This document shows, in pieces, positions 1-11,139 of a DNA stretch of 64,000 nucleotides. This stretch comes from Nitzschia sp. pyKryTriq1 (Eukaryota; Bacillariophyta; Bacillariophyceae; Bacillariales; Bacillariaceae). The translations under genes and the position numbers were made by a program. Location: assembly GCA_956465555.1 (NCBI GenBank), contig OY101116.1:2046001-2110000 (forward strand). Direction: 5' to 3'. The notes below the pieces were generated by a model that was given only the letters and a program-made list of their open reading frames with translations, had not been told where the DNA came from and searched no databases. The first letter of the stretch is position 1; each line of letters opens with the position of its first letter.

Positions 1-1
1 C

Positions 2-1846
2 GAGGACGAAGACGACGCTTTGCCGAATGAGGAAAAGCAGACTTGCCAAAAGCTCTTACTCACTATTTCCGTGAAGGAGAAGATGTTCAGTGACGAGCAA
101 CGTCACATGGCGCGTTCGATGCTGAAGCGGCTAGAAGGCAACCGCCGCCGACGTTGTCGTACGTCCGATCAGAACAGTAACGTACCCTCGTTCAGTCCCG
201 GGAGACGTGGGCGACCAGATTTCATTCGCGAGGAACTTCGTATCGTCGGCAAGAAGAAGAAACAGCGAAGAAAGCGAGGTGAAGTCGACGACGAGAAGAA
301 GCGTCGACGACGCGGTTCAGACGATTCTGATATCGAGATAGGCGACGATGGCTACAAGGTGCATTCGGATGATGAGGCCGACTGGTCCGACATCGGCGAA
401 GATCTCTACGAAGGGAAGAAACGTGCAACGATCACCAGCAAAGAGGCTCGTCGTCGTCGGCAATGGGCTGCCGACGACGACGCTGCCACCGCTGCAGGAC
501 GACCCTGGCCGTCCTTCCCAAGAACTCATGTTTCTCTGGTTCTTGGAACTCTTCTCGACGCAGTCATTAAACACGACGAGTTGAAGGGGGGTGTTTTCTC
601 AGAGCCAGTTTCCAAGGAAGAGTTCCCCGAGTACTATGAACAAATTTCTCAACCAATGGACTATGACACGATGAGGAAAAAACTGGAAAACGAAGAATAT
701 CGATCTGCTCAAGCCATGCAGAAGGACTTCGTTTTGGTCATGCAGAACTGTCTCAAATTCAATGCTCCCGACTCTGAGATTGTACAAGAAGCCCGTCAAC
801 AGGCGCTAATGAGACCTAATTTGCTTCGTGATGCAGCGATCAAGCACGGCTTGTTCCTGGCAGAGGATGGATCTGTTTTTGAGATTCTTGATGACGAGAA
901 GAAGAAGTCAAAGAAGAACGAAGATGGAACGCCGAAGAAGCGCCGTAGGAGAAAATCGGATGGCGGCGATGACATGGAGACGACGACTAAGAAGAAACGC
1001 AAGAGGAAGAGTGTTGACTCCTCCGAAATCGAAGTCGAGGAGGAAGAAGACGATGTACCCCTTGCCTCGATGAAGATGAAGAAACCAAGGATCAAGATCA
1101 GTCTTGCGGATACTGGTGGAAAGAAGAAGAAGGGGCGGCGAAGTCGAGCTGACGAAGACGAGGAAGCAGCTGAAGAACTTTCGGACGTCGAGATCGATTC
1201 AACTCCTATTCCGAGAAAGAAACGGGGCCGACCTTTTGGAAGCAAGAACAAATCAACCGAAAAGAAGACCAGAAAGAGACGGGGCAAAGCTGAAAGCGAA
1301 GAGGAGGAAGATGACGAACCTGAGCCAGAAGAAGAAGAGGAGGAGGAAGAAGAAGAAGATCAAAGTTATCTCTATTTGGATGCCGGTCTTTGGAAAGGAG
1401 AACGCGAAGCCCTTGATGGTAGCTTCGAGGCTGCCAAGGCTCATTTCAGGCAGCGTGGGAAATGGGTTCTGCCCTCTGAGTTGAAGCCGAGCAAGTTCAA
1501 GGATGTTGCTCTTGGAACTCTTAACAAGATGAGCAAATTTGATCGTTACGCTGTTTTCGCTGAGCCCGTGAGCGAGAGCGAAGCTCCAGGATATTTCGAT
1601 GTCGTGAAGGAGCCAATTGACATGTCGACCATGCGTGAGAAGGTCGTCAAAGGCGTTTATGGGGAGGGCTCTGTAGCTGCCGCCAAGTTTTATCGCGATT
1701 TTGGCCTCATGTTCGAGAACTGCGCCCTGTACAACGATGATGAAGGTGAAGTGACCGAAGAGGCCTCGCGCTTGTTCGCGTTGGTGCCGGAAACATATGC
1801 TGCACAATGCGCTCTTGCCTTAAAGAAGCAGAAGAAATCAGGTTAG
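2..1846 (+). CDS. Double-bromodomain chromatin protein (5' partial)
   Basis: The frame is open to the left edge (acidic EDEDDA codons precede a TTG at base 20), so the true start lies outside the window. Two bromodomains are visible, at about bases 530-840 and 1480-1830. Each keeps the acetyl-lysine-binding asparagine, in the contexts KFNAP and LYNDD, after an FPEYYEQISQPMD or PGYFDVVKEPIDM loop. Between and before them lie highly charged Lys/Arg and Glu/Asp stretches with two AT-hook-like RGRP cores (near 205-220 and 1222-1235). The family reads acetylated histones in the nucleus; the AT-hooks suggest additional minor-groove DNA contact. There is no AAA or BET ET domain in the visible part, so the subfamily is open. 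The acidic runs produce long spurious antisense frames. Confidence 0.88.
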   Translation, partial: EDEDDALPNEEKQTCQKLLLTISVKEKMFSDEQRHMARSMLKRLEGNRRRRCRTSDQNSNVPSFSPGRRGRPDFIREELRIVGKKKKQRRKRGEVDDEKKRRRRGSDDSDIEIGDDGYKVHSDDEADWSDIGEDLYEGKKRATITSKEARRRRQWAADDDAATAAGRPWPSFPRTHVSLVLGTLLDAVIKHDELKGGVFSEPVSKEEFPEYYEQISQPMDYDTMRKKLENEEYRSAQAMQKDFVLVMQNCLKFNAPDSEIVQEARQQALMRPNLLRDAAIKHGLFLAEDGSVFEILDDEKKKSKKNEDGTPKKRRRRKSDGGDDMETTTKKKRKRKSVDSSEIEVEEEEDDVPLASMKMKKPRIKISLADTGGKKKKGRRSRADEDEEAAEELSDVEIDSTPIPRKKRGRPFGSKNKSTEKKTRKRRGKAESEEEEDDEPEPEEEEEEEEEEDQSYLYLDAGLWKGEREALDGSFEAAKAHFRQRGKWVLPSELKPSKFKDVALGTLNKMSKFDRYAVFAEPVSESEAPGYFDVVKEPIDMSTMREKVVKGVYGEGSVAAAKFYRDFGLMFENCALYNDDEGEVTEEASRLFALVPETYAAQCALALKKQKKSG

Positions 1847-2688
1847 ATTACTTAAAATGTAAAGTATATTTTACGAGTACAGTTAGTAGCTACCGGTAGA
1901 CTACAAGTACTGTACTGTATTTCCAAGATCATGATGATTGATTCATCTCTCTCTAGAGTAATAGTACTGTACCTGGTACTGTACCATTATGATAGTTGAG
2001 GATGAGGAGTACCGGTACCTGTACTACTGGTAAAAGTACAGTACTGGTACTGGTACTGGTACTGGTACTGTACCGTACTCGTATCGTAGTCGTTCATCGG
2101 GTCCTCTTGTAGTCTACTGACTGGGTACCAGTACCTGGTACAGTACAGTACGAGTGTACTCGTATCGTGATGTCTCATGTCTGCGTGCTCTGTTGTGCGA
2201 GTGTGTTCAGTGTCCCTCCGCCGTCCGTCATTAGTTCGAAACGCGACCGACCCACGCTGCGCACGTCACGATCGATCAACGCGCACCCTTGAATATGAAA
2301 CAAATATGTCGCAGCCATGTCTTTTAGATTTTAAACTTAGCATAAAAACCTACATACCTGAATATCTATGAAGCATCTTTAGCACATGAAACAGAGCCTT
2401 TGAAATCGACACTACGAACTCAAAACTCCTCATTTCTTCTCTCTTCTCTCGCGACTTGGCAAAACTTGGATCCACTCTTCTTGTATTACTTGTATTTCGC
2501 ATACGTGTACTCGTACCGGGTACTTCGTATGTATCTGCCTTTGAACACAAGCAAGAGCACAAGAGGAAGACGAAGAAGAAGTCCGTGTTGGCACAGCTTC
2601 CATTTTTATTTCAACAGACAGCAAGTCAGTATTCGTAAACAACAACTGTTGTAGACTACGAAGTACTGGTACAGTTCACAAAGCCAAC
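1847..2688. other. Intergenic, GTAC-rich repeats
   Basis: No gene seen. Bases about 1870-2165 are packed with degenerate GTAC-containing words, including a perfect hexamer array at 2041-2070. The remaining 500 bases up to the next ATG look like unique promoter or leader DNA. Confidence 0.7.
2041..2070 (+). repeat. (GTACTG)5 microsatellite
   Basis: Five perfect tandem copies of GTACTG, embedded in a longer block of imperfect GTAC words. It is the cleanest tandem example of the intergenic repeat seen across the window. Confidence 0.95.
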
Positions 2689-5397
2689 ATGGGAAGTTGC
2701 CACAGTCGAGCTGCCAACGGTGGCGGTGGTATACACCAGCACGTAATAGGCAGCACTGGCTTTGACGCGGTCCTGCACAAGCCGCTGGTTTCGTCCCAGC
2801 ATTCCAGGGCGTCCACAACGACCCACAATAGCTTGATATTGCGTCTTCCGAGTCCAAGTACTGACAAAGAAGGTGGTGGTGTTGTCGGTGATTCTTCCAA
2901 GATTTCTCCTTCTGAAAAGACAAATGTCACTGCTCCCGAAACGCCTTCCTGCGACGGCGACGACTACCACTTCGCTTCTCCAAACGACTCGAGATTCAGT
3001 TTTGTTTCCCCATCCTCCGCGGCAGTGCTCCAAACAAATGATGATGATGATGAGCCTCCTTGTTATGACTCGGCTTCGACTGTCACGTTTGAAAATCGCA
3101 GCATGAACCGGTCCGTGATGGAGTCAGTTATCGCTGAAGAAGAATCACTCGTGGGTCCAAGTGACGAAGAAGAAGAGGATGGGGATGATGACATCTTGTC
3201 GGTTCCCCTTCCGTCGCTGGATGTCATATTCCCCCCACCTTCTCATCTTCAAGGAAAGGTGGCCCAGAAACAAAAAAGCAACCACGATAACAATACTACG
3301 ATGACGACGGTGAAAGCAGCTGCAGCCAGCAAGGGGGGACGGCATCCGTTGCCTCGACCTCCTCCTACCAGCGGTAGAAAGGCTGGTGTAGCGAGTGCCA
3401 GTCCTGCTCGCAGAAGTGCCAGCAACAATAGCAGCAAGGCAAAGCAGAAGCGGGCCGAAGAAGCGGGCCGGTTGCGCTTGATGAACAGCCGCATCACTAC
3501 GCCAGAGAGCATTGTATTTCGTCCTGCGCCGTTGATTGCGCCGCCAAAGGGAGCCCAGCGTGACATTCCTGCCACAGTGGTCGGACCAAAAAAGCCCCAA
3601 ACTTCCGTCAATCCTCAGACCATTGCCAACTTTAATCGACTCAAGATCCAAGTTGAGTTGGCGGAACAGAACGAAATGCATCTTCGCCGCAAGTCCAAAC
3701 TGGAAGATCGTCTTGAAGATGTCAAGGGATACCGCAATCTTTGGAAGGATTTCGAAAGCTTGAAACAGCAGATTGAAGGGACCAGTGCGAGTAATCATCA
3801 AGAGGAACCTGCTGATCAGCAGCAGAGTACGAAACCAACAGATAGAAGCCTGGACCTGAAACAGTCGACTAGCTGGTATTTTGATTTTCAATCACTCCAC
3901 TCGGGACGACACTTGGATGGAGACGAGGAAGATTTGGAAAGTCGCAGTCAGTCAAACCTGACATTGCTCTCGGAAGTGACAATGGAAACTCAGCGCAAGT
4001 ATTTTGAAGAGAAACGACGTGAAAGGCGGAAAAATAAGGGCAGTGCCAAGAAAAGTCTCAAGAAGAGTTCGAGTAGAAGTTTTGTCTCGGATGACAAATC
4101 GTGCGTTTCCGCCCGCTCCTCTACGTCTCGCGGCAGCGCTGCTTTCGTACGGGGTACGACAAACATAAGTGGAGGAGACTATGGTCCTGCCAAGGAAGGG
4201 GACATTGACACGATGGATAATATGACAGAGTATGATATTGGAAGCGACGATAGTACTCCACGAACTCGGACTGGTCGAGAGATGAATCGCTCAGGCACAT
4301 ATGATGAAGCCGTCAGTGTCATCTCGGAGTTAGATTTAGACGTCGATAATGACTACAACGTTCCCCGTCGACACCGCTCACGCCGACATGTCGCCGACGA
4401 CTCTTCTCTCGATACTTTTGATGATAGGTCCATTGATGCAGGATTTTCGAATGTGGAATTCGACATGACCAATTTCATCCGCCTTGTTCGAGAAGATAAA
4501 GAAGCAGAGCAAGACAAACTTGTTCGTACTACTACAAGTATTCCGAAACCCACAGAGCCACCCTCACGCACGAGGCTTCCCTCCCATACCGGCTCTCGCA
4601 GCACCCCGGCTTCCCGTGTCGAACAGTACGGATTCGATCCGTCGGCTCCGTTGTCGTCCCAACTTCATTTGTTCACGGAAACGGTACCCGACAACAAGAC
4701 GCTCAAGACGGCACGCCGTCTAGATGGGTTCTTTGTGGACAGCCCCAGTAGTAACAAGAAAGTTGACAAAGGAAGCCCTGAAAGACCAAAATCGTTCCCA
4801 CCAAGGAAATTCTCAAACATGCAGCAGTCAAAAACGATTGGCAACGTCCCAGAAGATATTCTTATTGCGACCACAACTCCAGAGCCTGTCAAAAAGCCTC
4901 AAAATACCAGGCCCTACAGCTACAGTCCGTACGATATCATGTCACCAAGCCAGTTTCAGATGATGACTTCTTTTCACGCTCCGTCGGGTTCAAGTGATGG
5001 TGAGGAGGAGGAGGAACTTGATCGAGAGCAAAATGAAACCTCTTCGAATAATCACCATCAAGAAGATGACGTCAAGGACCACGACTACGTTATCCAGGAT
5101 GAGCATGAGGTATCGGCTGAATCTCAGACCAACCTTTGTAAAAAGTCGTCACCGGCGCTGAAGACCCACGATCCAACCATATACAGTTTGTCAACAGAGG
5201 CGTTTCTTCGAATGTCCTCTTGGCACGCTATGACTCAGTCGTTAGAGTGCGAGCCCACTTTGGCAGATTTTCGAGAAGATCACGAAAGTGGAAAGATGGA
5301 GAGAGAAACCACCAACTTCGATCAAAGCGAGGATATTTCGAACCAGGTATCCGATGCCGTTGAGGCGCTGCTTGGCAGATTCCAAAGTATCAGATAA
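2689..5397 (+). CDS. Orphan protein with dual-acylation N-terminus, 902 aa
   Basis: Single exon from an ATG in good context. The protein opens MGSCHSR: Gly2 with Ser/Cys after it fits an N-myristoylation signal, and Cys4 is placed for palmitoylation, so the protein is predicted to sit on the cytoplasmic face of a membrane. The rest is mostly low complexity and rich in Ser, Asp, Glu and basic patches, with one likely coiled coil around residues 305-360 (LKIQVELAEQNEMHLRRKSK and following). No catalytic domain, transmembrane segment or known family was recognised. The many Ser-rich acidic patches could be phosphorylation sites, but that is inference. Membrane targeting rests on the first seven residues only. 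Confidence 0.75.
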   Translation: MGSCHSRAANGGGGIHQHVIGSTGFDAVLHKPLVSSQHSRASTTTHNSLILRLPSPSTDKEGGGVVGDSSKISPSEKTNVTAPETPSCDGDDYHFASPNDSRFSFVSPSSAAVLQTNDDDDEPPCYDSASTVTFENRSMNRSVMESVIAEEESLVGPSDEEEEDGDDDILSVPLPSLDVIFPPPSHLQGKVAQKQKSNHDNNTTMTTVKAAAASKGGRHPLPRPPPTSGRKAGVASASPARRSASNNSSKAKQKRAEEAGRLRLMNSRITTPESIVFRPAPLIAPPKGAQRDIPATVVGPKKPQTSVNPQTIANFNRLKIQVELAEQNEMHLRRKSKLEDRLEDVKGYRNLWKDFESLKQQIEGTSASNHQEEPADQQQSTKPTDRSLDLKQSTSWYFDFQSLHSGRHLDGDEEDLESRSQSNLTLLSEVTMETQRKYFEEKRRERRKNKGSAKKSLKKSSSRSFVSDDKSCVSARSSTSRGSAAFVRGTTNISGGDYGPAKEGDIDTMDNMTEYDIGSDDSTPRTRTGREMNRSGTYDEAVSVISELDLDVDNDYNVPRRHRSRRHVADDSSLDTFDDRSIDAGFSNVEFDMTNFIRLVREDKEAEQDKLVRTTTSIPKPTEPPSRTRLPSHTGSRSTPASRVEQYGFDPSAPLSSQLHLFTETVPDNKTLKTARRLDGFFVDSPSSNKKVDKGSPERPKSFPPRKFSNMQQSKTIGNVPEDILIATTTPEPVKKPQNTRPYSYSPYDIMSPSQFQMMTSFHAPSGSSDGEEEEELDREQNETSSNNHHQEDDVKDHDYVIQDEHEVSAESQTNLCKKSSPALKTHDPTIYSLSTEAFLRMSSWHAMTQSLECEPTLADFREDHESGKMERETTNFDQSEDISNQVSDAVEALLGRFQSIR

Positions 5398-6145
5398 ACA
5401 GGATCAACGAATCCATGAATGTTTTTTTCGTGGAACCTTCTTTAAAAATAACTTATTATCCAAAGATCATGGTATTCATCATAATATATCAAATAGATGT
5501 TTCGTCTTTTGCTGAACGATCACTCATACGCATACATTATGATGATGAAACTGCTTCTTGAATTCTATATTGTGTACGATGGCTTTCGTTTGGGTCTCCT
5601 TGAATCAATAATCCCGACGAGCGAACTTTCTTTACCTCTATGATCACATCTCTAGAGAGACCTACTATGATACAACAAGTATTTCATCTCATGTGGTACG
5701 TACCGGTACCTGGTACTCTACACTACAAGTACAGTACGTACAAGTACTGTGCTGGTACTGTACAACCCCCTCGGCTACAGTAGCTCCATGCTCGGCTCCA
5801 TGGTTTGGTCCAATGAGTCGTTTTGATCACTATTTGACTCAATCGACCTGAGTAGTTCGCGTTTTTTCGTACGGTACCGGTACCTGGTACAAGTACTCGG
5901 CGTACACACCGGTACTCTAATACACACAACGCGCAAAATCAACTGTGGTGCCGATGGATGACCCATGACCCTGCATGCACCTGCCTCTCTATTGCTTGTG
6001 GTTTCTACCTTCTGCTTCTGTTACTTTGAGATCGAAGACTAGTCGTATTCCAATTGAATGTTTCCCGGTCGACGAGCGATGATTGTGCAACAGAGCCAAT
6101 TCTGCCAATAACCGGAGATCGACAGACTGATTGATTCATTCAAGC
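5398..6145. other. Intergenic, GTAC-rich repeats
   Basis: No gene seen. GTAC/GGTACC-type words cluster at about 5695-5765 and 5870-5925. The last 200 bases are ordinary sequence leading to the next start. Confidence 0.7.
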
Positions 6146-8133
6146 ATGACGAACGAGACTATGAATAAATTGTTCCGAATCTTTTCGATCTGGATGACCT
6201 TGTCGGTGGCATGTATCGTTCCAAGAGCCCTGGCACGAGATTCCTCTCGCGGGCGGACCTGTGCCGCCAACGATACTATTTGTCAAGCCGCTGACTACTC
6301 CAGTGGGCAGTATCATGAGCCAGCGAAAATTGTCGAGACGATTAACACGGAATATGGGGAACCCCAAGTCATCATCAACATTTTGCCCGAAGAAACGCGA
6401 CAGGTGTTGGAGGAAACTCAGCGGTACATCACTACCCACGGGACGTGGAAGTCAACGTGCCAGAATCGGCATCATTTGTGTTCTTACTGGGCCGCGGCCC
6501 GAGAATGCGAGAAAAATCCAGCATACATGAAGGTGAGACAGAACGGAGGACTCAGTTAGTGTGATTCTTCGGCCAATGAACATGAACGCGATTCGTGCTT
6601 ATCGCATGTCGCCCAATTTCTCTCTGTGTGTTAGTTACATTGTGCTCCCACTTGTCAAGTGTGTAAGGTACCCGAAGAGAATCCGCAAGAAGCAGATCGG
6701 GCTGCATTAATCCAGGCGTTAGTAGTAGGGAACGAAACGGCCATTTTGGTATACACAGCCTTTGGTGAAGCTCAATACGTCCCCACCGTCAATGCTGATC
6801 CTGTCGTTCAAACCATTGCCAGGTCTACGTCATATATGAAGGAGGTCTTTGCAAACGATGCGTATGCGAATGTCAGAATCAGCTGTCAAAACAAGCATTC
6901 CATGTGCAGTTTGTGGGCATCACAAGATGAATGCAACAAAAATCCATCATACATGACAATAAGTTGCGCTCCGTCCTGCCAAACTTGCGAACAGATTTCC
7001 TACGATTATCGGTGTCCATTTGATAAGGATGCACCTACCGCCCTTAATGCAGGTGATTTAGATAGGATGTTTGAACGGAACCTAAAGGACTACGCCCATT
7101 TTACGCCGACTGTGTTGTCACGCCCTCCCGATGGACCATGGGTCGTACAGTTCGATACCTTTGCGACCAGAAGCGAATGCGAACGTCTCATTGAATATGG
7201 GCAAAAGTTAGGCTATGAATCTTCGCAGACCGTGGGTCGCGTACGTGAAGACGGTAGCGTCGAAGAAGGCATTTCGAACAATCCGGTCCGAACGTCGACC
7301 AATGCATGGTGTCAAGGCGACTGTGAACATGATCCAATCGTTGAGCCGCTCATTCAACGAATCGAAGACGTCCTGGGTATTCCAAAGGAGAACTCTGAAT
7401 ATTTGCAGGTGAGGCGGAACTTGTGGTTATTTTTTCGTCATCCTGACAAAATGAATTCGCATATCTCACCCCAAACTTTTACTCCGTGTAGCTTCTAAAA
7501 TACGAAGAAGGCCAGTTCTACCGCAAACATCATGACTACTTGGAACACCATCTGAATCGACCACAGGTATGTTCCATCAATTGAATTGTCTTTGCTGAAA
7601 GAAGTCAAGCCGGCAATGTCTTACTCTGCATGTTCCATAGGGACCCCGAATATTGACGCTGTTCTTGTACTTAAATGATGTCGAGGAAGGAGGCGAAACG
7701 CGTTTCACCAGTCTTAACTTGGATGTCAAGCCACGTCGTGGTCGTGCGATTCTCTGGCCCAGCGTCTTGAATGAAAATCCCAATGTCAAAGATTTTCGAA
7801 CCGAGCACGAAGCACTTGTAGTCATAAAGGTATGTACAAGGAAATACTCCTCCGCCGCAGTGCTAGATGACTTGCCCTTTTACATAGTTGTTCTCTCACG
7901 ATGACCTTTTCTTTGTTTCCTGGTTGGATTGTACTGTAGGGGCAAAAATTTGGCGCGAATGCCTGGATCCACCAAAGGTAGGTACCAATACGCACTGGTA
8001 GACTTACTTTCCCACGAATCATCTTCGTTTTTGTGATTTCTTACCAGCGTCTTTTCTTGCTTCCTTCTTGAATTGTTGGACTGACTGTATTCGAAGGGAT
8101 TACGTCACACCCCATAATACCAACTGTGCTTGA
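6146..8133 (+). CDS. Prolyl 4-hydroxylase with two ShK domains
   Basis: Six exons in one frame: 6146-6532, 6635-7408, 7492-7566, 7641-7829, 7940-7977 and 8097-8133, giving 499 aa. The enzyme hydroxylates proline in secretory proteins using Fe(II), 2-oxoglutarate and O2. A signal peptide (hydrophobic to about residue 30, ending PRALA) precedes two six-cysteine ShK modules: one spans the exon 1/2 junction (STCQNRHHLCSYW, then HCAPTCQVC) and one is near base 6885 (SCQNKHSMCSLW, then SCAPSCQTC). The catalytic domain follows. The iron ligands are His/Asp of KHHD in exon 3 and the distal His of TEHEAL at the end of exon 4; the 2-oxoglutarate lysine is in GQKFG, and the WIHQRDY ending is typical. 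An in-frame TTG at 6131 was rejected in favour of the ATG. The small exons make automated models likely to fragment this gene. Confidence 0.88.
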
Positions 8134-8654
8134 TTTCTATCCCCTTGGGACCTTGGGGTTATGTAGCACTTTTCTTTTGCGGACTTTAAGCTTGGATTGT
8201 GCTTTCGGAATAGTAGAAGAGGTACAGTACAAGTAGTCCCTCTACTCTAGCGAGAAATAGTGGAGACAATAGGTCTACAGTATCTATATATCGAAAGCGT
8301 GTCGCACTTTTTGAATATTGGCGCGTGTGCTCCTGTGGATCACTAACTACGAAGGTCACTCCCGCCCTTTTTTCTGTAACTTCGTCAGAGAAGCTTACAC
8401 GTGTATGTTTTGCCGTACAACGTATGTATGAGCAGCAAACATCGTAAAACACTACGTCGCGATCTTTCATCTTCGTCAATGTTCCACGTTCCTAATTTTC
8501 GTTCTTTGGCATTCTTCTTTATTGCAGCACTCGTAGCCATCCCCATGCCGCAACTACTCTACTTTGAACCGTCAATGGCGCTTTCCACTCTTTGAACAAA
8601 GGAAGCAGCAAACATCGACCCTTCCATAAACCGCCTTTTCCCTTTTTATATGGA
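8134..8654. other. Intergenic, nothing clear
   Basis: No coding region, RNA gene or obvious repeat was recognised. It separates the ShK-P4H stop from the lipase start and presumably holds the 3' UTR of the one and the promoter of the other. Confidence 0.6.
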
Positions 8655-10608
8655 ATGAAAACACAACGCTTAGCTCATGTTTTCGTCGCAGGCACACTGC
8701 TCTTCTGGATGTCGATTCTTTTGCAGGTTGTCTCGTTGGTATCTGCCAACGGCGATGACGACAAAGCCTCCTGTAGTCTTCACGATATTGAATCCGGGGC
8801 ATGTACAGTACCCAGTTCCGCAAAAGAATGGACCGACGAAGTAGGCGAAAAGTTTCAACAGTTCCTACAAAACAACATTTTTGGGCAAGCGGATGTGAAA
8901 GAATCGTCAGGTAGCGGCTTTTTGACTCACTTGGACGAAGACCACGGGAATAAGCGAGAGGAAATACGAGAGAACGTAGACTACTTGACTGATAATCCTA
9001 TCTTCAGATTGCTGGGTCGGTTTTCTCAGGATAAAGGAACACGCGACAAAAATAATTCCGATGGAGACAATCCTTTTCTCAGTCTAATGGATCGTTTGGC
9101 AGAAATCGGAAAATTGGGCGACAATAATGCTTCGTCGCAGGCCCCGTCTGGGGAAGAAGAGATTATTGTCTCGCTTCTGAACCTAGTCAGAGAGACGGAT
9201 GAAGATGACCATTCGATAGCGGGATTGGACTTCTGGCGTACCTTTCGGGATGCGCTGGATATGGCTCTCGAACAGCTAAAAAACACTTTTGGCGATTTAT
9301 TGGACGAAGTGGAAGCATCCGTGGCTATATCCATGGTCTATTACTTGGCAGATGAGGACTCTAGAAAAAATCCATCTTGGAAACGTCAACAACATCGCTT
9401 TTGCGAAAAGGTTTCCAAGTCCATGATTGTGGAGCTGCATGATGCGCTGTATCTTTCTCAGCTCGCCTACGTCGATTCCGTTGAGGCATTCAAAACGGGT
9501 CTGGCAGTATTTCAAAATAATGAATGGGAAATGGCCTATGGTTCCACACAGAGCCTTCCGAACCTCCCTGCCCACTTTTTGGTAGTACACAAGAAGCTCA
9601 GCCCGCTTCAAAACCCTTACCTAAAATCGCTTCTTCCGTGGGAAAGCAAGAACTCAGAACTTGCAGTCTTGCTTGCTGTTCGTGGAACCAAGGATCTTTC
9701 TGATGCACTTGCCGACGCGTTGCTCGAGCCAGTTGAGTATCGTGGGGGCTATGCACATGGCGGAATTCTTGAAAACGGAAAGAATCTTGCTGAAAAGTAT
9801 CTTCCAAAGCTCAAATCCCTCTTAAAGCATTCCGGTCGTGATAAGATTCGGCTATATCTCGTTGGTCACAGTCTTGGGGCTGGTGCTGCTGCCGTCGCAG
9901 CTATGGAGTTTAATGATCATGAATGGATTCAAGTTGAGTCGGTAGGCTTTGGGTGCCCGTCATTGCTCTCGCGTGAATTATCCGAGGCGAGCAAAGATTT
10001 CATTACGACAGTCGTGGCCGACTCTGACATCATCCCACGAATGAGTGGTGCCTCCATGGCTAATCTTCTTTTGGATCTTATTGACTTCGATTGGACTGAA
10101 ATGGCTCTAGACGATATCGACTTTACTTTTGAAAGAGCAAAGAACACCTTCGCATTTGGGCATCTCTTGCCCAGCAGGGACAAAATCTTGGATTGGGCTA
10201 AAACCTACATCGAACGCGAAATCAAACCAAAACTACAAAAGGAAAAAAGGAAGCGGATATCAAATGTTCTCATTCCACCGGGAGACTGTATTCATTTTTA
10301 TCGCGATGGAATCGGATATTCAGGCGTTTTTACTCCTTGTACATTCTTTGACAACGTCGACGTCTCAAGGACTCTTGTCGACGATCATTTGGTGGTGCCG
10401 GGATACCACAGAGCTCTTGTGAGCACCATGAGGGACTGGGAGAATGACTTTAATGTAAGTACTACCGCAGAGAACATCGTGGTCGATGATCGTCGGACTT
10501 CGTTCACGCCCCTCAAACTTTCGTTCTATTATCCTTCGTCAATATTAGTTTGATTTCCCCCATGACATTGCCGCTCTTCCTGTTTGAGTTCAATAGACCA
10601 GCTGGTAG
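8655..10608 (+). CDS. Secreted class 3 (DAG-type) lipase
   Basis: The start is the first in-frame ATG, after an upstream TTG. The first 31 residues form a signal peptide (hydrophobic core ending LVSA). The alpha/beta-hydrolase core carries the nucleophile elbow VGHSLGAG near base 9865. A candidate catalytic Asp lies in VVADSDIIPR and a candidate His in the DHLVVPGYH stretch. The layout resembles eukaryotic sn1-specific diacylglycerol lipases and fungal triacylglycerol lipases; the substrate is not decided by sequence. Without splicing the frame runs to a stop at 10553. A consensus donor GTAAGT at 10455 and an acceptor TTCAATAG ending at 10596 would remove 142 nt and end the protein four codons later at 10608 (603 aa), just after the conserved domain. 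I favour the spliced end. Confidence 0.85.
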
Positions 10609-11050
10609 ATCTGGCTCTTGCCTCTTGCTAGACAGTACCGGTACCACATGTTTCGGTACTCGTAGGATGTAGGATTGCAATTTTCCTTTGGCTGTACCGC
10701 TACCTGGTACAGTAGAGAAACTGCTGTGCAGTACCAGTACCGTACCGGTATTACTCCGAGTTAATACAGTATTCGGTGATTCGATGATTCATTCGATTAG
10801 AAGCCACCTGACTGGTTGGCGGAAGAAACGCGCGTAAAATATTTGCGCATCACACGCACGTCAGAGAATGACTTTTAGACCGCCGATCGAAAGATCTCGT
10901 CGAGAGCTTTCGATCGATGGTCTTCTTTTCGCAATCCGACGTTTTCCCATGAAGCTATCAGAACTACAACACATCTCGGGAGACCATCAAATATACGGGA
11001 TGATCTGACAAGTTGGCACCGCGGTGTATCGCGGTGAATAAAAAATAAAG

Positions 11051-11126
11051 AATAACACGGTGTATCGCGTGGTAAGTCAATAACACGGTGTATCGCGTGG
11101 TAAGACAATAACACGGTGTATCGCGT
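11051..11126 (+). repeat. 28-bp minisatellite, 2.7 copies
   Basis: Copies begin at 11051, 11079 and 11107. The unit core is AATAACACGGTGTATCGCGT followed by GGTAAGTC or GGTAAGAC; the third copy is cut after the core. A degenerate fourth piece (CGGTGTATCGCGGTGAATA) lies just upstream at about 11022-11040. Confidence 0.9.
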
Positions 11127-11139
11127 ACTAGTACTACTA

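Noticed and set aside
796-1287. 163-codon antisense frame over the bromodomain gene
   Set aside because: Generated by the Lys/Glu/Arg-rich acidic repeats read backwards (Ser/Phe/Leu runs).
2037-2075. Tandem GTACTG as a possible CRISPR-like or telomeric array
   Set aside because: No spacers, too short, and identical words are scattered in other intergenic gaps; a simple microsatellite explains it.
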